Of a stretch of DNA of 31,932 nt, positions 7,069-13,812 are shown one piece after another. Each line of letters opens with the position of its first letter. Within the stretch, counting starts at the first letter, position 1. Origin of the DNA: a virus; IMG/VR virus record IMGVR_UViG_3300007734_000573, positions 1-31,932 of that record, one strand, 5' to 3'. Position numbers and translations under genes: made by a program. The notes beneath the pieces are model-generated. The model searched no databases and was not told the origin of the DNA. It saw only the letters and a list, made by a program, of their open reading frames with translations.

Positions 7069-7476
7069 TTAGAGGTTTGGCAAGTCCACCTGCGGTGCAA
7101 GGATCTCAGCCATCGCATCGGTTGCGCGCTCGTAAACATCCTCGTAGACGGCGGCCCACGGTGCCCACGCAGCCGAGCCGAGCACCGGCTCAAGCCGATC
7201 TACGGTCTGATCGAGGCGGCAGAGGTGCAGATGAATCAGCTCGTGCACGATGGTCAGGCGCTGCTCCTCAGGCTTCTGCGCCCAGAACAGGTTGCCAACA
7301 CGAAGGCTCGCGGTCTGTGCCTGGTCGTTCGGCTCAATGTCGGCGTATCTGTCTTCAGGTGCGACATCGGTCAGGATCGTCACCTTCCAGTTGCTGAGGT
7401 TCAGCGCAGGGAGGCACGCCGCCACATACGCCTCCAGCGCGGCGTACTTGTCAGGCTTGGTTGGATGCTTGGGCAT
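7069..7476 (-). CDS. Putative zinc metallopeptidase (HExxH)
   Basis: A 135-aa protein with HELIH at residues 78-82, the zinc-binding and catalytic motif of gluzincin-type metallopeptidases. It is followed about 30 residues later by YEDVYERATDAMAEIL, whose Glu residues can supply the third ligand. The N-terminal half (NWKVTILTDVAPEDRYADI) is compatible with a small alpha/beta substrate-binding lobe. There is no signal peptide, so it should act in the cytoplasm, on an unknown target. Its ATG overlaps the end of the upstream 180-aa gene by 26 nt and has GAGGTG close by. It is the last gene before the packaging leader. Confidence 0.7.
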   Translation of the reverse strand: MPKHPTKPDKYAALEAYVAACLPALNLSNWKVTILTDVAPEDRYADIEPNDQAQTASLRVGNLFWAQKPEEQRLTIVHELIHLHLCRLDQTVDRLEPVLGSAAWAPWAAVYEDVYERATDAMAEILAPQVDLPNL

Positions 7477-7993
7477 CGGTCACCTCAGCGTTCAGTTGGC
7501 TATCGGACTTGCCGCGCACGATAGCACGCGGCGTCTCGGTGTACCGCTCGTGCAGGAGGTGCAAGGTGCGCTCGGCTGCCTCAAGCCAGATGTCGCGGTG
7601 CAGCATCAGCGGGTACTTCCGCATCAGCCACTCCTGCGAGGCCGTCAGGCTGCCTCGTGTGGCGATCAGGGCGATCCCGATCTCGTGCGGCTTCGGCTCT
7701 CCCTGCTTGGCGCGGCAGCGCTTCAGGGTGTGCAGGGCTGAATGCATCGGGTACTTGTAGCGCTGGATGGTCACGCGAAGCAGGGTTGCCTGCTCTGCCG
7801 CCGTGCCGTCGTGCACCTTACGCTCCTCGGTCTCTGCGAAGGTCGCGTGAGCTGCGTGGTCGAGGTAGGTGGCGAACTCGCCTGTCCAGGCTGGCACGCC
7901 GCCGTCGTCCATATGGTTGAGCCGGTGGATGACGATGGGTAGGCTGTCTTGGTGCTCGTTGAACCAGGCGAGCAGGCTGTCTAGGCGCATCAT
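7451..7993 (-). CDS. Hypothetical protein
   Basis: A 180-aa protein starting MMRLDSLLAWFNEHQ. It is not recognised. It is rich in His, Arg, Glu and aromatic residues and looks like an all-helical soluble protein, with segments such as EEQ-like helices at 60-110 and LMRKYPLMLHRDIWLEAAERT near 135-155. The reading frame opens further upstream, but the ATG at 7993 overlaps the preceding stop as ATGATG and has a GAGGGG site, so it is the likely start. It sits between a helix-turn-helix protein and a metallopeptidase in the DNA-metabolism operon. Confidence 0.6.
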   Translation of the reverse strand: MMRLDSLLAWFNEHQDSLPIVIHRLNHMDDGGVPAWTGEFATYLDHAAHATFAETEERKVHDGTAAEQATLLRVTIQRYKYPMHSALHTLKRCRAKQGEPKPHEIGIALIATRGSLTASQEWLMRKYPLMLHRDIWLEAAERTLHLLHERYTETPRAIVRGKSDSQLNAEVTDAQASNQA

Positions 7994-8547
7994 CGTGCCC
8001 CTCGCCAGAGGTTGTTGGAGCCGCAGAATGCCCGCCACGCGAAGCCGTTGACCTCACGCAGCCCAGCGTCAATCGCCACGATCATCCCGCAGCGTCGGCA
8101 TTCAGCGACAAGATCAAGCGGCTTGCCGTCCACATCCAGCATCTCAGGGTGACCGACCCACTCGCCCATCGTGTGCCCGTGCAGCTTGTCGGCAACCGCC
8201 GTGACGCTGGCCTGGGCGATCTCCGTCCAGTTGGCATCGGCGCTGACCTCCAGGTCAATCGCCTGCGCTTCAGGGAGGCGCGGATCGGGTGGCGGTGTGA
8301 TCGTGTGCGGCTTGAGCGACTCAACGATGCGCCAGCCGCTCTGCGGGATCTCGCCCCAGAGGTTGATGATCCGCTCCTCAACATACTCAGGCACGCGGCG
8401 CTCCTCTTGAATGTAGGCGTAGAGCGTGCGCTTGCTGATGCCAAGTGCGCGCGCCATCTGCGGGATCGCAACGGCGTAGACCGACGGATAGTTCAGGCTG
8501 AGCACGCGCTTTAGGTGCGCCCCGTTTACGCTGCGGATCTGGATCAC
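7990..8547 (-). CDS. Helix-turn-helix protein with C-terminal Cys motif
   Basis: A 185-aa protein. Residues about 28-50 (PQMARALGISKRTLYAYIQE) form a helix-turn-helix typical of phage regulators. The following VPEYVEERIINLWGE helix packs against such domains. The C-terminal part has AECRRCGMIVAID (Cys150, Cys153) plus Cys175 and may bind zinc. A Pro-rich linker (about 80-95) separates the halves. It could regulate the early-late switch or act in replication. The GTG start has GGGAGG 5 nt upstream. It is followed by an ATGA overlap. Confidence 0.65.
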   Translation of the reverse strand: MIQIRSVNGAHLKRVLSLNYPSVYAVAIPQMARALGISKRTLYAYIQEERRVPEYVEERIINLWGEIPQSGWRIVESLKPHTITPPPDPRLPEAQAIDLEVSADANWTEIAQASVTAVADKLHGHTMGEWVGHPEMLDVDGKPLDLVAECRRCGMIVAIDAGLREVNGFAWRAFCGSNNLWRGAR

Positions 8548-8565
8548 GAACGCCTCCCTCTCCTG

Positions 8566-9036
8566 CTATGGCAGGACTGTGACTCTAACTCTCTGCACTC
8601 CATTTCCGAGCGGTACGCCGAGCGCGACGAACGCGGCGGGCGATAGATCCACCAGTTTCTCGTTGCCTGTCTGTCCTCGGCATTGACACCAATCCACTAC
8701 CCACGCCACGATCGCCTTGCCGTTCTTGAGGTTCTCCACGATGATGCGATACGGCTGCTTGCCCCACCTGAAGTCCTTGAGTGCGCGCAGGGCTGGCCCC
8801 GCCGCTGCGTAGAAGAGCGTCGGCTTGTCGCCTAGCGTGTACCACGCATTGTTCTTCGTCGCGTCGTACCAGGTTGCCTTGCCCTTCAAGGAGAGTATGA
8901 GCGGCGTTGCGACCGGCGTAGGCTCTGGCTTCAACGAATCGCCGAGCTGCGGTGCGCTCGGTGCGGTCGGGAATGCAAGGATGATGGCAGCGGTGATGAG
9001 CAGCGTGAGCGCCCAGAGCCACACCGCTTGTCTCAC
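8566..9036 (-). CDS. RlpA-like double-psi beta-barrel protein, membrane-anchored or secreted
   Basis: A 156-aa protein with an N-terminal hydrophobic helix (residues 4-22), a Pro-rich linker (28-46) and a barrel domain. The barrel starts KGKATWYDAT (51-60), has RIIVENLKNGKAIVAWVVDW (97-116), and ends KLVDLSPAAFVALGVPLGNG (127-146) and VQRVRVTVL. The order GxATWYD, VxVxVxD, DLSxxAF matches RlpA/expansin barrels, with Asp115 as the likely catalytic Asp. The domain binds or cuts peptidoglycan in known relatives. It lies in the DNA operon, far from endolysin and holin. The GTG start overlaps the upstream stop as GTGA. Confidence 0.75.
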   Translation of the reverse strand: MRQAVWLWALTLLITAAIILAFPTAPSAPQLGDSLKPEPTPVATPLILSLKGKATWYDATKNNAWYTLGDKPTLFYAAAGPALRALKDFRWGKQPYRIIVENLKNGKAIVAWVVDWCQCRGQTGNEKLVDLSPAAFVALGVPLGNGVQRVRVTVLP

Positions 9037-9236
9037 TGCTCGCGGGTCTCAATCTTTGTCGTCAGGATCGCCTTCTCAATCGGCCCAAGCCCGCTGACGA
9101 TCTGGATCGCCTTCGTCACGCCATCGAGGTAGCCGATGGCGTACTCCGTGTCGCCGAGGATGCCGAGCACCTGCGAGCGATGCACGATCAGCGAAAGGAC
9201 GCGATCCTCAATCCGATCTGGCTTCTTCTTTGCCAT
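9033..9236 (-). CDS. Hypothetical small protein
   Basis: A 67-aa protein beginning MAKKKPDRIEDRVLSLIVHR, with a basic N-terminus and a helical body (ILGDTEYAIGYLDGVTKAIQIVS). It is not recognised. The ATG at 9236 is chosen over a TTG at 9251 because AAGGAG lies 5 nt before it. Its start overlaps the end of the resolvase-like gene and its stop overlaps the RlpA-like start as GTGA, so it is within a translationally coupled chain. Confidence 0.6.
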   Translation of the reverse strand: MAKKKPDRIEDRVLSLIVHRSQVLGILGDTEYAIGYLDGVTKAIQIVSGLGPIEKAILTTKIETREQ

Positions 9237-9594
9237 TGTGCTCCTTCCCAAACCACGCGATGAAGTCGTCCAAGTCTAGGACAATCATCGTCCTACGCCT
9301 AGCCCCCGCGCCAGGGGAATCTCCAACCACGAGGGCTGCGATCTGATCGCTCTTGACAGGCACGCTGCGAAGCCAGCCGTCCAGCCGTTCAGGGTAGGAC
9401 TTGCCCACCTTGCACTGCACGGCGATCCAGTCGTTCGCGACATCCTGCTTGCCGCCGAACTGTCCGACGCGAGCTGCGCCGAGTCGCTTGGCGACCTCAC
9501 GCTCAAAGGCGTTGCCTCGTGCGCGTGCCGTGCGGCCTCGGCGACTGCGCTCAGCGTTCTGACGGTCAATGTCCAACTCGCTGTGTTTGCTCAC
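9208..9594 (-). CDS. PD-(D/E)XK nuclease, Holliday-junction-resolvase-like
   Basis: A 128-aa protein with an Hjc-like arrangement. ARGNAFEREVAKRLGAARV (Glu31) comes first, then GKQDVANDWIAVQCKVGK (Asp51 or Asp55, Gln60-x-Lys62), and then a helix/strand with KSDQIAALVVGDSP. This gives the E-D-(Q/E)xK metal site of the PD-(D/E)XK fold. A role in resolving branched recombination or packaging intermediates is likely. The frame is open to a GTG at 9618, but the GTG at 9594 overlaps the upstream stop as GTGA and removes an unlikely N-terminal tail. It belongs with the exonuclease and annealase upstream. Confidence 0.7.
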   Translation of the reverse strand: MSKHSELDIDRQNAERSRRGRTARARGNAFEREVAKRLGAARVGQFGGKQDVANDWIAVQCKVGKSYPERLDGWLRSVPVKSDQIAALVVGDSPGAGARRRTMIVLDLDDFIAWFGKEHNGKEEARSD

Positions 9595-9779
9595 TTCCAG
9601 CACCCACGGTGCGCCCACGAGTAGGACTTGCCGCCACCGGCATAGTCCACGCGCCGCACGCGGAGCGACTGCTTGAGTTCCGCGATCATCCCTGAGCAGA
9701 GGTAGCAGGGCACGGCTGCCCAGCGCCCTGTGTTGCCCTTAGTTGCCGCAATCTTCGCAGGTGCCTTCTTTGCCGCCAT
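9591..9779 (-). CDS. Small zinc-binding protein
   Basis: A 62-aa basic protein. The N-terminus is Ala/Lys-rich (MAAKKAPAKIAATKG). It has Cys25-x2-Cys28 (CYLC) and His57-x2-Cys60 (HRGC), a treble-clef or zinc-ribbon-like set of ligands. Strong basic charge suggests nucleic acid binding. An AGGGGG site precedes the ATG, which lies inside the upstream gene by 41 nt. Function is unknown. Confidence 0.55.
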   Translation of the reverse strand: MAAKKAPAKIAATKGNTGRWAAVPCYLCSGMIAELKQSLRVRRVDYAGGGKSYSWAHRGCWK

Positions 9780-9981
9780 TGTGTTGTCCCCCTTCCAGCA
9801 TTGCGCTCAGCCGGTGGATCATACCCTTCACGGCATCCTCCAGCGTATCTGCTTCGCAGGTGATCTCGCCACCATCGCGGTCAGCGATCACGACCACCCA
9901 GGTCTCCTGCTCGGTCTTGAGCAGCTCTTTGTATTCGTAGCCGCACATCACGGCCCATTGGTTCAGGTCGGTCAATGTCAT
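9739..9981 (-). CDS. Hypothetical acidic protein
   Basis: An 80-aa protein, MTLTDLNQWAVMCGYEYKEL at the N-terminus, then an ETWVVVIADRDGGEITCEA strand region and a helical DTLEDAVKGMIHRLSAML. It ends with a CEDCGN pair. The pattern of a beta hairpin plus helix is common in small phage proteins of unknown function. Its ATG follows the upstream stop by 1 nt, with AAGGGGG as ribosome site. Confidence 0.55.
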   Translation of the reverse strand: MTLTDLNQWAVMCGYEYKELLKTEQETWVVVIADRDGGEITCEADTLEDAVKGMIHRLSAMLEGGQHNGGKEGTCEDCGN

Positions 9982-9982
9982 C

Positions 9983-10186
9983 TCACATCCCCCTTATGCG
10001 GTAGCCACGCGCTACCCTCTCGCGCTTGTCAATCTTGCCACTATCCGCAAGATCTTGAAGCAGCCTCTGGGCCGTGCCGTGCCCAATGTCCATCAGCTCG
10101 GCGATCTCACGCACGGTCGGCGCATAGCCGTGCTCCTTGACGAAGGCGCGGATCACCTCGATCAGCTCGATCTGCGCCCCTGTCAT
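9983..10186 (-). CDS. LexA-type winged helix DNA-binding protein
   Basis: A 67-aa protein that corresponds to the DNA-binding domain of LexA alone. ELIEVIRAFVKEHGYAPTVR is followed by EIAELMDIGHGTAQRLLQDL and a wing DSGKIDKRERVARGYRI. It lacks the LexA peptidase domain, so it should not self-cleave. It may compete at host SOS-like operators or regulate the phage's own promoters (inference). The ATG overlaps the upstream stop as ATGA. Confidence 0.8.
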   Translation of the reverse strand: MTGAQIELIEVIRAFVKEHGYAPTVREIAELMDIGHGTAQRLLQDLADSGKIDKRERVARGYRIRGM

Positions 10187-10587
10187 CCGAGCACCCGTGC
10201 TTCGGAGATCGGCAGGAAGCCGACCACCTTCGCGATCTCCTCGGTGTGCTCAAACGCCGTGGTTGCTGGGAGCATCTTGGGCGTCCAGATCGGCTCCTTC
10301 ACGCGGTAGAGATCCCAAGCGAAGATGCCCGCTGGCGTGCTGTTGATGTACGCAGGGCGCCCTGAGCGCCGCCCAGCCTCCTCGATCAGCCAGTCGTACT
10401 TCGCCTGCTCAATGAGCATCTCGGAGTAGTGGGCCTCTCGGCACTTGAGTTCCAGTACGAAGTCCACCCTGCCCACCGGCGTGTCGTACCAGGCAAGACA
10501 ATCCCAGTTGCTGAAGCCGTACTCCATCAGCTCAATGTTCTCAATGGTCGTCATTTTCAGGTAGTCAAAGAGTTCTTTCTCTGTCAT
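10183..10587 (-). CDS. Putative PD-(D/E)XK nuclease-like protein
   Basis: A 134-aa protein. Residues 38-50 read VGRVDFVLELKCR, giving Asp42 and Glu46-x-Lys48, the core D-ExK metal-binding pair of PD-(D/E)XK nucleases. Upstream helix residues (TTIENIELMEYG) could provide the first acidic residue. Downstream is QAKYDWLIEEAGRRSGRPAY, a helix also typical of the fold. It could be a nuclease in recombination or host DNA attack. It overlaps both neighbours as ATGA, and its ribosome site is GAGGAGG. Confidence 0.6.
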   Translation of the reverse strand: MTEKELFDYLKMTTIENIELMEYGFSNWDCLAWYDTPVGRVDFVLELKCREAHYSEMLIEQAKYDWLIEEAGRRSGRPAYINSTPAGIFAWDLYRVKEPIWTPKMLPATTAFEHTEEIAKVVGFLPISEARVLG

Positions 10588-11042
10588 TTCTTGCCTCCTC
10601 GTGCCAGAATCTCGCCAATACTCGCCATTCCGCTCTTAGAGTAAGAGAGTCTATTCTCTATCTGTTCTGTTCTATTCTTCTCTAGAGCGTTCTGATTTCG
10701 TTCCAAGTCCGTTCCGTGTGCGTTCTTGAAGCGTTCTTTTCTTGCTGCCGCCGTAGGGTCAGCTTGATGCTTTCCCCAGTTCGTCACGATGATCGAGCCG
10801 CCCTCGCCTCTCGTGAGCAGTCCGAGGGCCAAGAGCCGCTTCAGGTGCTTGATGTCTGCTACGCCGGCGACGCACGCCTTGAGGTGCGCCTCATTCGCGA
10901 ACTCGCCCTTCGGGGTCTGATGGTACGCCTCAAAGAGCGCCGCATCCCAGAGCACATAGGCTTCCGCGCCCTTTGCCTGGGCGAGCAGCTCCACGATCTT
11001 CGGGTCTTTCAGTGTCCGAGTGTCCTTCTTGATCCACGCCAT
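10584..11042 (-). CDS. Putative replication-associated protein (helical, DnaD/replisome-organizer-like N-terminus)
   Basis: A 152-aa protein starting MAWIKKDTRTLKDPKIVELL, with AYVLWDAALFEAYHQTPKGEF and HLKRLLALGLLTRGEGGSII. This arrangement resembles the N-terminal winged-helix domain of phage replisome organizers, which usually begin with a similar Trp/Lys/Asp motif. The C-terminal 60 residues are charged, Asn/Arg-rich and probably disordered, and they hold local A/T-rich codons (around 10640-10740) unlike the rest of the genome. If correct it could bind the origin and recruit the host helicase. Confidence in the exact role is low. Confidence 0.5.
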   Translation of the reverse strand: MAWIKKDTRTLKDPKIVELLAQAKGAEAYVLWDAALFEAYHQTPKGEFANEAHLKACVAGVADIKHLKRLLALGLLTRGEGGSIIVTNWGKHQADPTAAARKERFKNAHGTDLERNQNALEKNRTEQIENRLSYSKSGMASIGEILARGGKK

Positions 11043-11061
11043 TTGTGCCTCCGTCTGTTGT

Positions 11062-11094
11062 GGCGGGCTGAGCGAGACAGTCGCCCAACCCGCC
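11062..11094 (-). terminator. 14-bp GC-rich hairpin after the Rad52-like gene, U-less
   Basis: On the minus strand the 5' arm runs GGCGGGTTGGGCGA and the 3' arm TCGCTCAGCCCGCC around CTGTC. It forms 14 pairs including two G-U. It begins 8 nt after the Rad52-like stop, in the only sizeable spacer nearby, and no T-run follows. It may be a U-less terminator, an attenuator or a processing site. Confidence 0.5.
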
Positions 11095-11102
11095 GTAGAT
11101 GT

Positions 11103-11819
11103 CTAGAACGGCAAGTCGCTGAGGTCTTCCTCAGGCACGAGCGCTGGCTTCGGCGCAGGAGCGCTTCGCGAGGCGACCCACTGCTGGCTTGGCTTGTCCT
11201 TGCAGAACGAGCCGTCAGGCGCCTTGTGGCTTGCAGCCCAGAATGCGTTGTACGGCTTGCCGCTCGCCTTACTCACGCCGCCTGGCTTGAGTTGCCACGC
11301 CTCGCCGTGCGAGCAGGCATCATCGGTCACGCCCTGCGCGAAGAGCATCGCTGCCTTCGCCGCGAGGATCTGGTCATCCGTCGCACCTGTGAACCCTTCG
11401 GATTTCGGTGCTGGAGCCACGGAGACGGGCGCTGCCGCGCGTGCTGGGGCTTGACCCCTCTCTGGGCTATAGAGGCTCCTGCCGATGCCGAGTGCGGCGG
11501 CTGCCCTCCTGCGACTATCGGTCACGCTTGACTTCAGTGGCTCCTCATCACGACCGGCAGCATTCGGATACCCAGCCTCCTCGATTGTCTTCGTCTGACC
11601 CTCATAGCTGACGATGAGCCGACCACGAACGACCGCATTCGCCGCGTCAACGACATCCCACGAGAATGACCATCCCATCGTGCCGAAGACCTCATCGAGC
11701 CTCGTGTCAATGGCCCGTACATCCGCGTAGGTGTAGGTCATCCCTGACCGCCCAGGGCGTGTCTTGAGATCCTTTGCGTCAAATGGCGCTGCCAGCGCCG
11801 CTGCGATTTGCTTGCTCAC
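11103..11819 (-). CDS. Rad52-like single-strand annealing protein
   Basis: A 238-aa protein beginning with a GTG codon (VSKQIAAALAAPFD). It shows the Rad52/Rad22-type core: AKDLKTRPGRSGMTYTYADV, then DEVFGTMGWSFSWDVVD, VVRGRLIVSY, EEAGYPNAAGRDEEPLKSSV and TDSRRRAAAALGIGRSLY. Such proteins anneal complementary single strands during phage recombination-dependent replication. The Ala/Pro-rich C-terminus ends with an acidic EEDLSDLPF tail that resembles an SSB-type protein-interaction tip. The frame is open to 11948, but GTG at 11819 has AAGGAGG 6 nt upstream and a GTGA overlap. It works with the upstream exonuclease. Confidence 0.85.
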   Translation of the reverse strand: MSKQIAAALAAPFDAKDLKTRPGRSGMTYTYADVRAIDTRLDEVFGTMGWSFSWDVVDAANAVVRGRLIVSYEGQTKTIEEAGYPNAAGRDEEPLKSSVTDSRRRAAAALGIGRSLYSPERGQAPARAAAPVSVAPAPKSEGFTGATDDQILAAKAAMLFAQGVTDDACSHGEAWQLKPGGVSKASGKPYNAFWAASHKAPDGSFCKDKPSQQWVASRSAPAPKPALVPEEDLSDLPF

Positions 11820-12307
11820 GATCTTCCTCCTTCTTGATTCGCTTGATGCCTTGCTAGGTACTTGCCGGCCCACGAGATTGATAGTTCGTAACCTCCGAGG
11901 CTTGTGTTGTGCTTGCTGCAAAGCGCGCCCCTCACGCATCTTCCACAACTGCGATTACCAGCACAGCACGAATGATTGTGATCAATGTTGATTGGGCCAG
12001 AGCAGCGGTCACCAGACCTCAGGACTTTCGCCATACAGCCAGCCGCAAGCAAGGCTTGATGTTCTTCAACGGCGAGTCCGTAAACGTTGGCCTTCCTACG
12101 CGCGCTGTTCTCTTCTTGTCCGTAGTATTCAACCATATAGGCCCTTCTTCTCGCTTTGACCTCTGGCCGTGTGCAGTATTCAGCCCAATGAGCCTTCCTT
12201 TGCGCCCTTATCCGCGCCTTGACCTCTGGTCGCGCGCGGTACTCAGCCTGCCGCGCCCTTATCCGCGCCTTGTTCTCTTCTGGCGGCATCGGATTCCAAC
12301 GGCTCAC
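11816..12307 (-). CDS. Recombination endonuclease VII (HNH/His-Me)
   Basis: A 163-aa endonuclease VII family protein, which cuts branched DNA before packaging. The C-terminal part has NVYGLAVEEHQALLAAGC (74-91), the catalytic IDHNH (108-112) and VRGALCSKHNTSLG (125-138). Between the catalytic motif and VRGALC is an extra Cys-rich insertion (Cys114, 115, 121, 124), a variant I associate with actinobacterial phages. His133 stands where a second zinc Cys is usual. The N-terminus carries about three imperfect 19-residue repeats around RPEVKAR. The GTG at 12307 has GAGGAGG 7 nt upstream and a GTGA overlap. Confidence 0.88.
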   Translation of the reverse strand: MSRWNPMPPEENKARIRARQAEYRARPEVKARIRAQRKAHWAEYCTRPEVKARRRAYMVEYYGQEENSARRKANVYGLAVEEHQALLAAGCMAKVLRSGDRCSGPINIDHNHSCCAGNRSCGRCVRGALCSKHNTSLGGYELSISWAGKYLARHQANQEGGRS

Positions 12308-13266
12308 TTGTCCACCTCCTCTGTCTTGAACCTGAAGACCCGTGCCCCAGGCTTTTCTACGGTGTGCGTCTTGAGCGCCAACTCGTAGGTTTCTGGCGCG
12401 ACCGCCTTCGCGACCTCTGCCACCGCCTCCCAATCCGTCTTGACGGTCGGCTTGTTCTGCTTCCAAGTCGCCTGCCAGCCCTCGCCGTAGACGCCTGCCT
12501 TCTCGCCAATCGCCTCCTTGAGCGAGATGGCGAGGTTCTGCAACTCCTGATCCAGCAACTTGGACTCGTACTGCTTCTCGGCGTAGAGCGCAGCCACGCG
12601 CTCGATGCCATCGTTCGCCTGCGCCAACTCATCCAGTCCGTTCCACGGCGTGACCGATGCCAGCGCGTCGCTGTCCTCGCCCTGCAAGGGTGGCGGCGTC
12701 TGGGTTGCGATCAGGCTGCGGAACTCCACCGCCTTGCGGTACAGGCTCGTCTGCATCTCTAGGCTCGCCTCAACCCGCTCGATGCGGAACACCAAGCCGC
12801 CGAGCAGCACCGCGACATCTACCCACGGTGCTTGCGTCACGAACATCTGCCACTGCACCTGCGCGACCACCTCTGGCGGCACAGGGTGCAGGCTCCAGCG
12901 CGGTGAGGTGCTGGTCTTGATCTCCACCAAGCCGTCCTCGCCGACGATGGTGCGATCCAGCGACGCCATCGCCCACGGGATGTCCTTGATCCGAACGATG
13001 CCGTTGCTGCGCTTCAACTTCTTGCCAGTCTCCATCTCGTAGAAGGTGGCGACTGTTGATTCAAGGAGCAGCCCACGCACTGCGGCTGCGCCGACCGGCT
13101 CTGGCTGGTAGCGACCGATCTTCTCTGCCCACAGTTGATAGGGAGTTTTGTACGGCGAGAGACCGGCGATGACCGCCGCCTCCGTCGCCGTGATGCCGTC
13201 CTTTCTGAGTGCGAACCACTCAGGACTGCGCTGCTCTGCCTTGACGAACTCCCATTGCTTGCTCAC
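12304..13266 (-). CDS. YqaJ/lambda-type recombination exonuclease
   Basis: A 320-aa protein of the YqaJ viral recombinase family. It starts near EQRSPEWFALRKDGITATEA and AVIAGLSPYKTPYQLWAEK, the typical N-terminal pattern. It also has LLLES (Glu69) and the catalytic region MASLDRTIVGEDGLVEIKTS (Asp104, Glu115, Lys117). It resects double-stranded ends 5' to 3' and hands the single strand to the Rad52-like protein. The C-terminal region is longer than lambda Exo and helical. A GTG start with AGGAGG overlaps the preceding stop. Confidence 0.92.
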   Translation of the reverse strand: MSKQWEFVKAEQRSPEWFALRKDGITATEAAVIAGLSPYKTPYQLWAEKIGRYQPEPVGAAAVRGLLLESTVATFYEMETGKKLKRSNGIVRIKDIPWAMASLDRTIVGEDGLVEIKTSTSPRWSLHPVPPEVVAQVQWQMFVTQAPWVDVAVLLGGLVFRIERVEASLEMQTSLYRKAVEFRSLIATQTPPPLQGEDSDALASVTPWNGLDELAQANDGIERVAALYAEKQYESKLLDQELQNLAISLKEAIGEKAGVYGEGWQATWKQNKPTVKTDWEAVAEVAKAVAPETYELALKTHTVEKPGARVFRFKTEEVDK

Positions 13267-13457
13267 TTTGCCTCCTCCTTAGCTGCTTTCAGCAGGCCCC
13301 TCGCCTCTTCAAGTCTGAAGCCACCCAGCGGCTTATAGATCGCAACGAGCGTCGTGTAGTGCCGAACCTTGCACGGCTTGCACAGCCGCTGAATCAGCGG
13401 TGGCTTGACCTCTGTCTCCACCTTTTTCCAGCAAAGGCTGCACTCCCACTTGATCAT
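13263..13457 (-). CDS. Small zinc-ribbon protein
   Basis: A 64-aa protein, MIKWECSLCWKKVETEVKPP, with Cys6-x2-Cys9 and Cys26-x2-Cys29, followed by a basic helical tail rich in Lys, Leu and Ala. The four Cys form a zinc ribbon, suggesting nucleic acid or protein binding. The ATG overlaps the FmdB-like stop as ATGA and has GGAGGG upstream. The frame extends 5' but without a better start. Confidence 0.65.
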   Translation of the reverse strand: MIKWECSLCWKKVETEVKPPLIQRLCKPCKVRHYTTLVAIYKPLGGFRLEEARGLLKAAKEEAK

Positions 13458-13645
13458 TTGCCCTCCTTCTTTTGCCGGTCTTTCTTTGCCCAGCCCTCTC
13501 CAATGAACACCGCTGCGGCTGGCGTGTAGAGCAACTGCATCCAGCGGCCGCACTTCTCACAGCGCGGCGTGTAGGAGTTGTTGATCGAGTGCGTGTGTTC
13601 TTCACGCGCACCACATTCACCGCAGCGATACTCGTAGACAGGCAT
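13454..13645 (-). CDS. FmdB-like zinc ribbon protein
   Basis: A 63-aa protein starting MPVYEYRCGECGAREE, the hallmark of the FmdB/CxxC regulatory family, with Cys8-x2-Cys11 and Cys29-x2-Cys32 (PRCEKCG). The rest (MQLLYTPAAAVFIGEGWAKK) also matches the family's short C-terminus. Its function in phages is unclear. It starts at the TGATG overlap with the 55-aa membrane gene. The longer frame upstream of this ATG is an unlikely reading because it overlaps that gene fully. Confidence 0.8.
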   Translation of the reverse strand: MPVYEYRCGECGAREEHTHSINNSYTPRCEKCGRWMQLLYTPAAAVFIGEGWAKKDRQKKEGK

Positions 13646-13812
13646 CAGCCGATGACCAAGAACAGGAACACCACGAACCCCAAGCCGTACGCGATCAACA
13701 CGACATCGCGCAGCAGGGCATCCTGCTCTTCGCGCTGGCGTGCAACATCGGTCGGCGACTTGAGTGCCACTCGCGTGTAGACCAGTGGCTGCGTCTTTCG
13801 GTTCAGTTTCAC
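13645..13812 (-). CDS. Small single-span membrane protein
   Basis: A 55-aa frame, starting with GTG (MKLNRKTQPLVYTRVALKSP), with a charged middle (VARQREEQDALLRD) and a C-terminal hydrophobic segment of about 19 residues (VVLIAYGLGFVVFLFLVIG). This predicts one membrane span with the N-terminus inside. AAGGAGG precedes it, its start overlaps the upstream stop as GTGA and its TGA overlaps the FmdB-like ATG as TGATG. Function is unknown. Confidence 0.7.
   Translation of the reverse strand: MKLNRKTQPLVYTRVALKSPTDVARQREEQDALLRDVVLIAYGLGFVVFLFLVIG

Noticed and set aside
10716-11531. Plus-strand frame of 271 codons
   Set aside because: It runs opposite the Rad52-like and the 152-aa genes, which have ribosome sites and overlaps. 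Its product is Arg/Leu/Cys-rich without motifs.
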